A stretch of DNA of 38,919 bases. It comes from Saccharibacter sp. EH611. GTDB lineage: Bacteria; Pseudomonadota; Alphaproteobacteria; Acetobacterales; Acetobacteraceae. This document shows, one piece after another, positions 38,820 to 38,919 of the stretch (within the stretch, counting starts at the first letter, position 1; every line of letters begins with the position of its first letter). Below the pieces are notes generated by a model that did not search any database, had not been told where the DNA came from, and saw only the letters and a program-made list of their open reading frames with translations. The translations under genes and the position numbers were made by a program. The stretch is from contig NZ_WVHP01000004.1 of the NCBI RefSeq assembly GCF_009834765.1, positions 1-38,919 of the forward strand. The letters run 5' to 3'.

Positions 38820-38919
38820 CAGACAACATAGAAAACAGCCAGCATGAACAGGATCAGACGCAGGCTCAAAATGCTGTGTTTGGGTATTATGGCTACGTTA
38901 ATCCCACAACGAAGATTGT
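38816..38919 (+). CDS. Start of a tail fibre-associated protein, truncated by the window
   Basis: An open frame from ATG 38816, overlapping the fibre stop (ATGA), runs to the end of the window: 34 codons, beginning with MTDNIENSQHEQDQ. The AVFGYYGYVNPTTKI segment resembles the start of small tail proteins or fibre assembly proteins. It does not connect in frame with the fragment at the left end of the window. Confidence 0.55.
   Translation, partial: MTDNIENSQHEQDQTQAQNAVFGYYGYVNPTTKI

Noticed and set aside
1-38919. Window as a complete circular genome
   Set aside because: Joining the right-end frame to the left-end bases gives an implausible continuation unlike the endolysin-like fragment, so part of the element is probably missing.

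Overview
The window is a 38.9 kb piece of a temperate, contractile-tailed bacteriophage (myophage with Mu/P2-like tail and lambda-like head genes) that appears to live as a plasmid when lysogenic. The host is probably an alphaproteobacterium, most likely an acetic acid bacterium (Acetobacteraceae). That is an inference from protein style, especially the short WSQRxLA-type helix-turn-helix proteins, and from moderate GC; no host gene is present. Both ends cut through genes, and the reading frames do not join sensibly end to end, so this is not shown to be a complete circle.

Layout. 1-1343: end of an endolysin-like gene, a holin candidate, a small unknown gene and an overlapping i-spanin/o-spanin pair. 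1420-2844: AT-rich secreted pectate-lyase-fold cargo gene. 2910-5183 (minus): seven-gene maintenance operon in transcription order: tiny membrane peptide, small HTH, tiny membrane peptide, small HTH, small HTH, ParA, and a ParB-like DNA-binding protein. 5343-7151: secreted protein, tiny membrane protein, serine recombinase, unknown AT-rich gene. 7404-8471 (minus): candidate plasmid Rep with an overlapping leader ORF, an RBS-masking hairpin, a structured terminated RNA on the opposite strand and a 55-aa ORF. 8547-9297: CI-like/Cro-like switch with a repeated 15-bp operator. 9294-10838 (minus): membrane protein with WYL-like repeats. 10880-14765: small early genes, Toprim primase, helicase, and an 11-copy heptamer cluster that looks like a replication origin. 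14781-38919: DNA-binding protein, terminase, head, tail, baseplate and fibre genes, interrupted by a self-contained membrane-peptide/HTH cassette (19051-19690) and an orphan HicB gene (31310-31729).

How it fits together. ParA/ParB-like proteins, a Rep-type protein with antisense-style control, a resolvase and no visible integrase point to a phage-plasmid. A perfect 18-bp palindrome, TGTTAAACCGGTTTAACA, occurs three times: between parA and the parB-like gene, and twice in intergenic gaps of the late operon. This suggests dispersed partition sites as in phage N15, possibly also regulating late genes. Lytic replication would use the primase, helicase and heptamer cluster; plasmid replication would use Rep. 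The tail assembly chaperone carries a clear -1 frameshift site. No tRNA, rRNA, IS element, CRISPR array or att site was seen.
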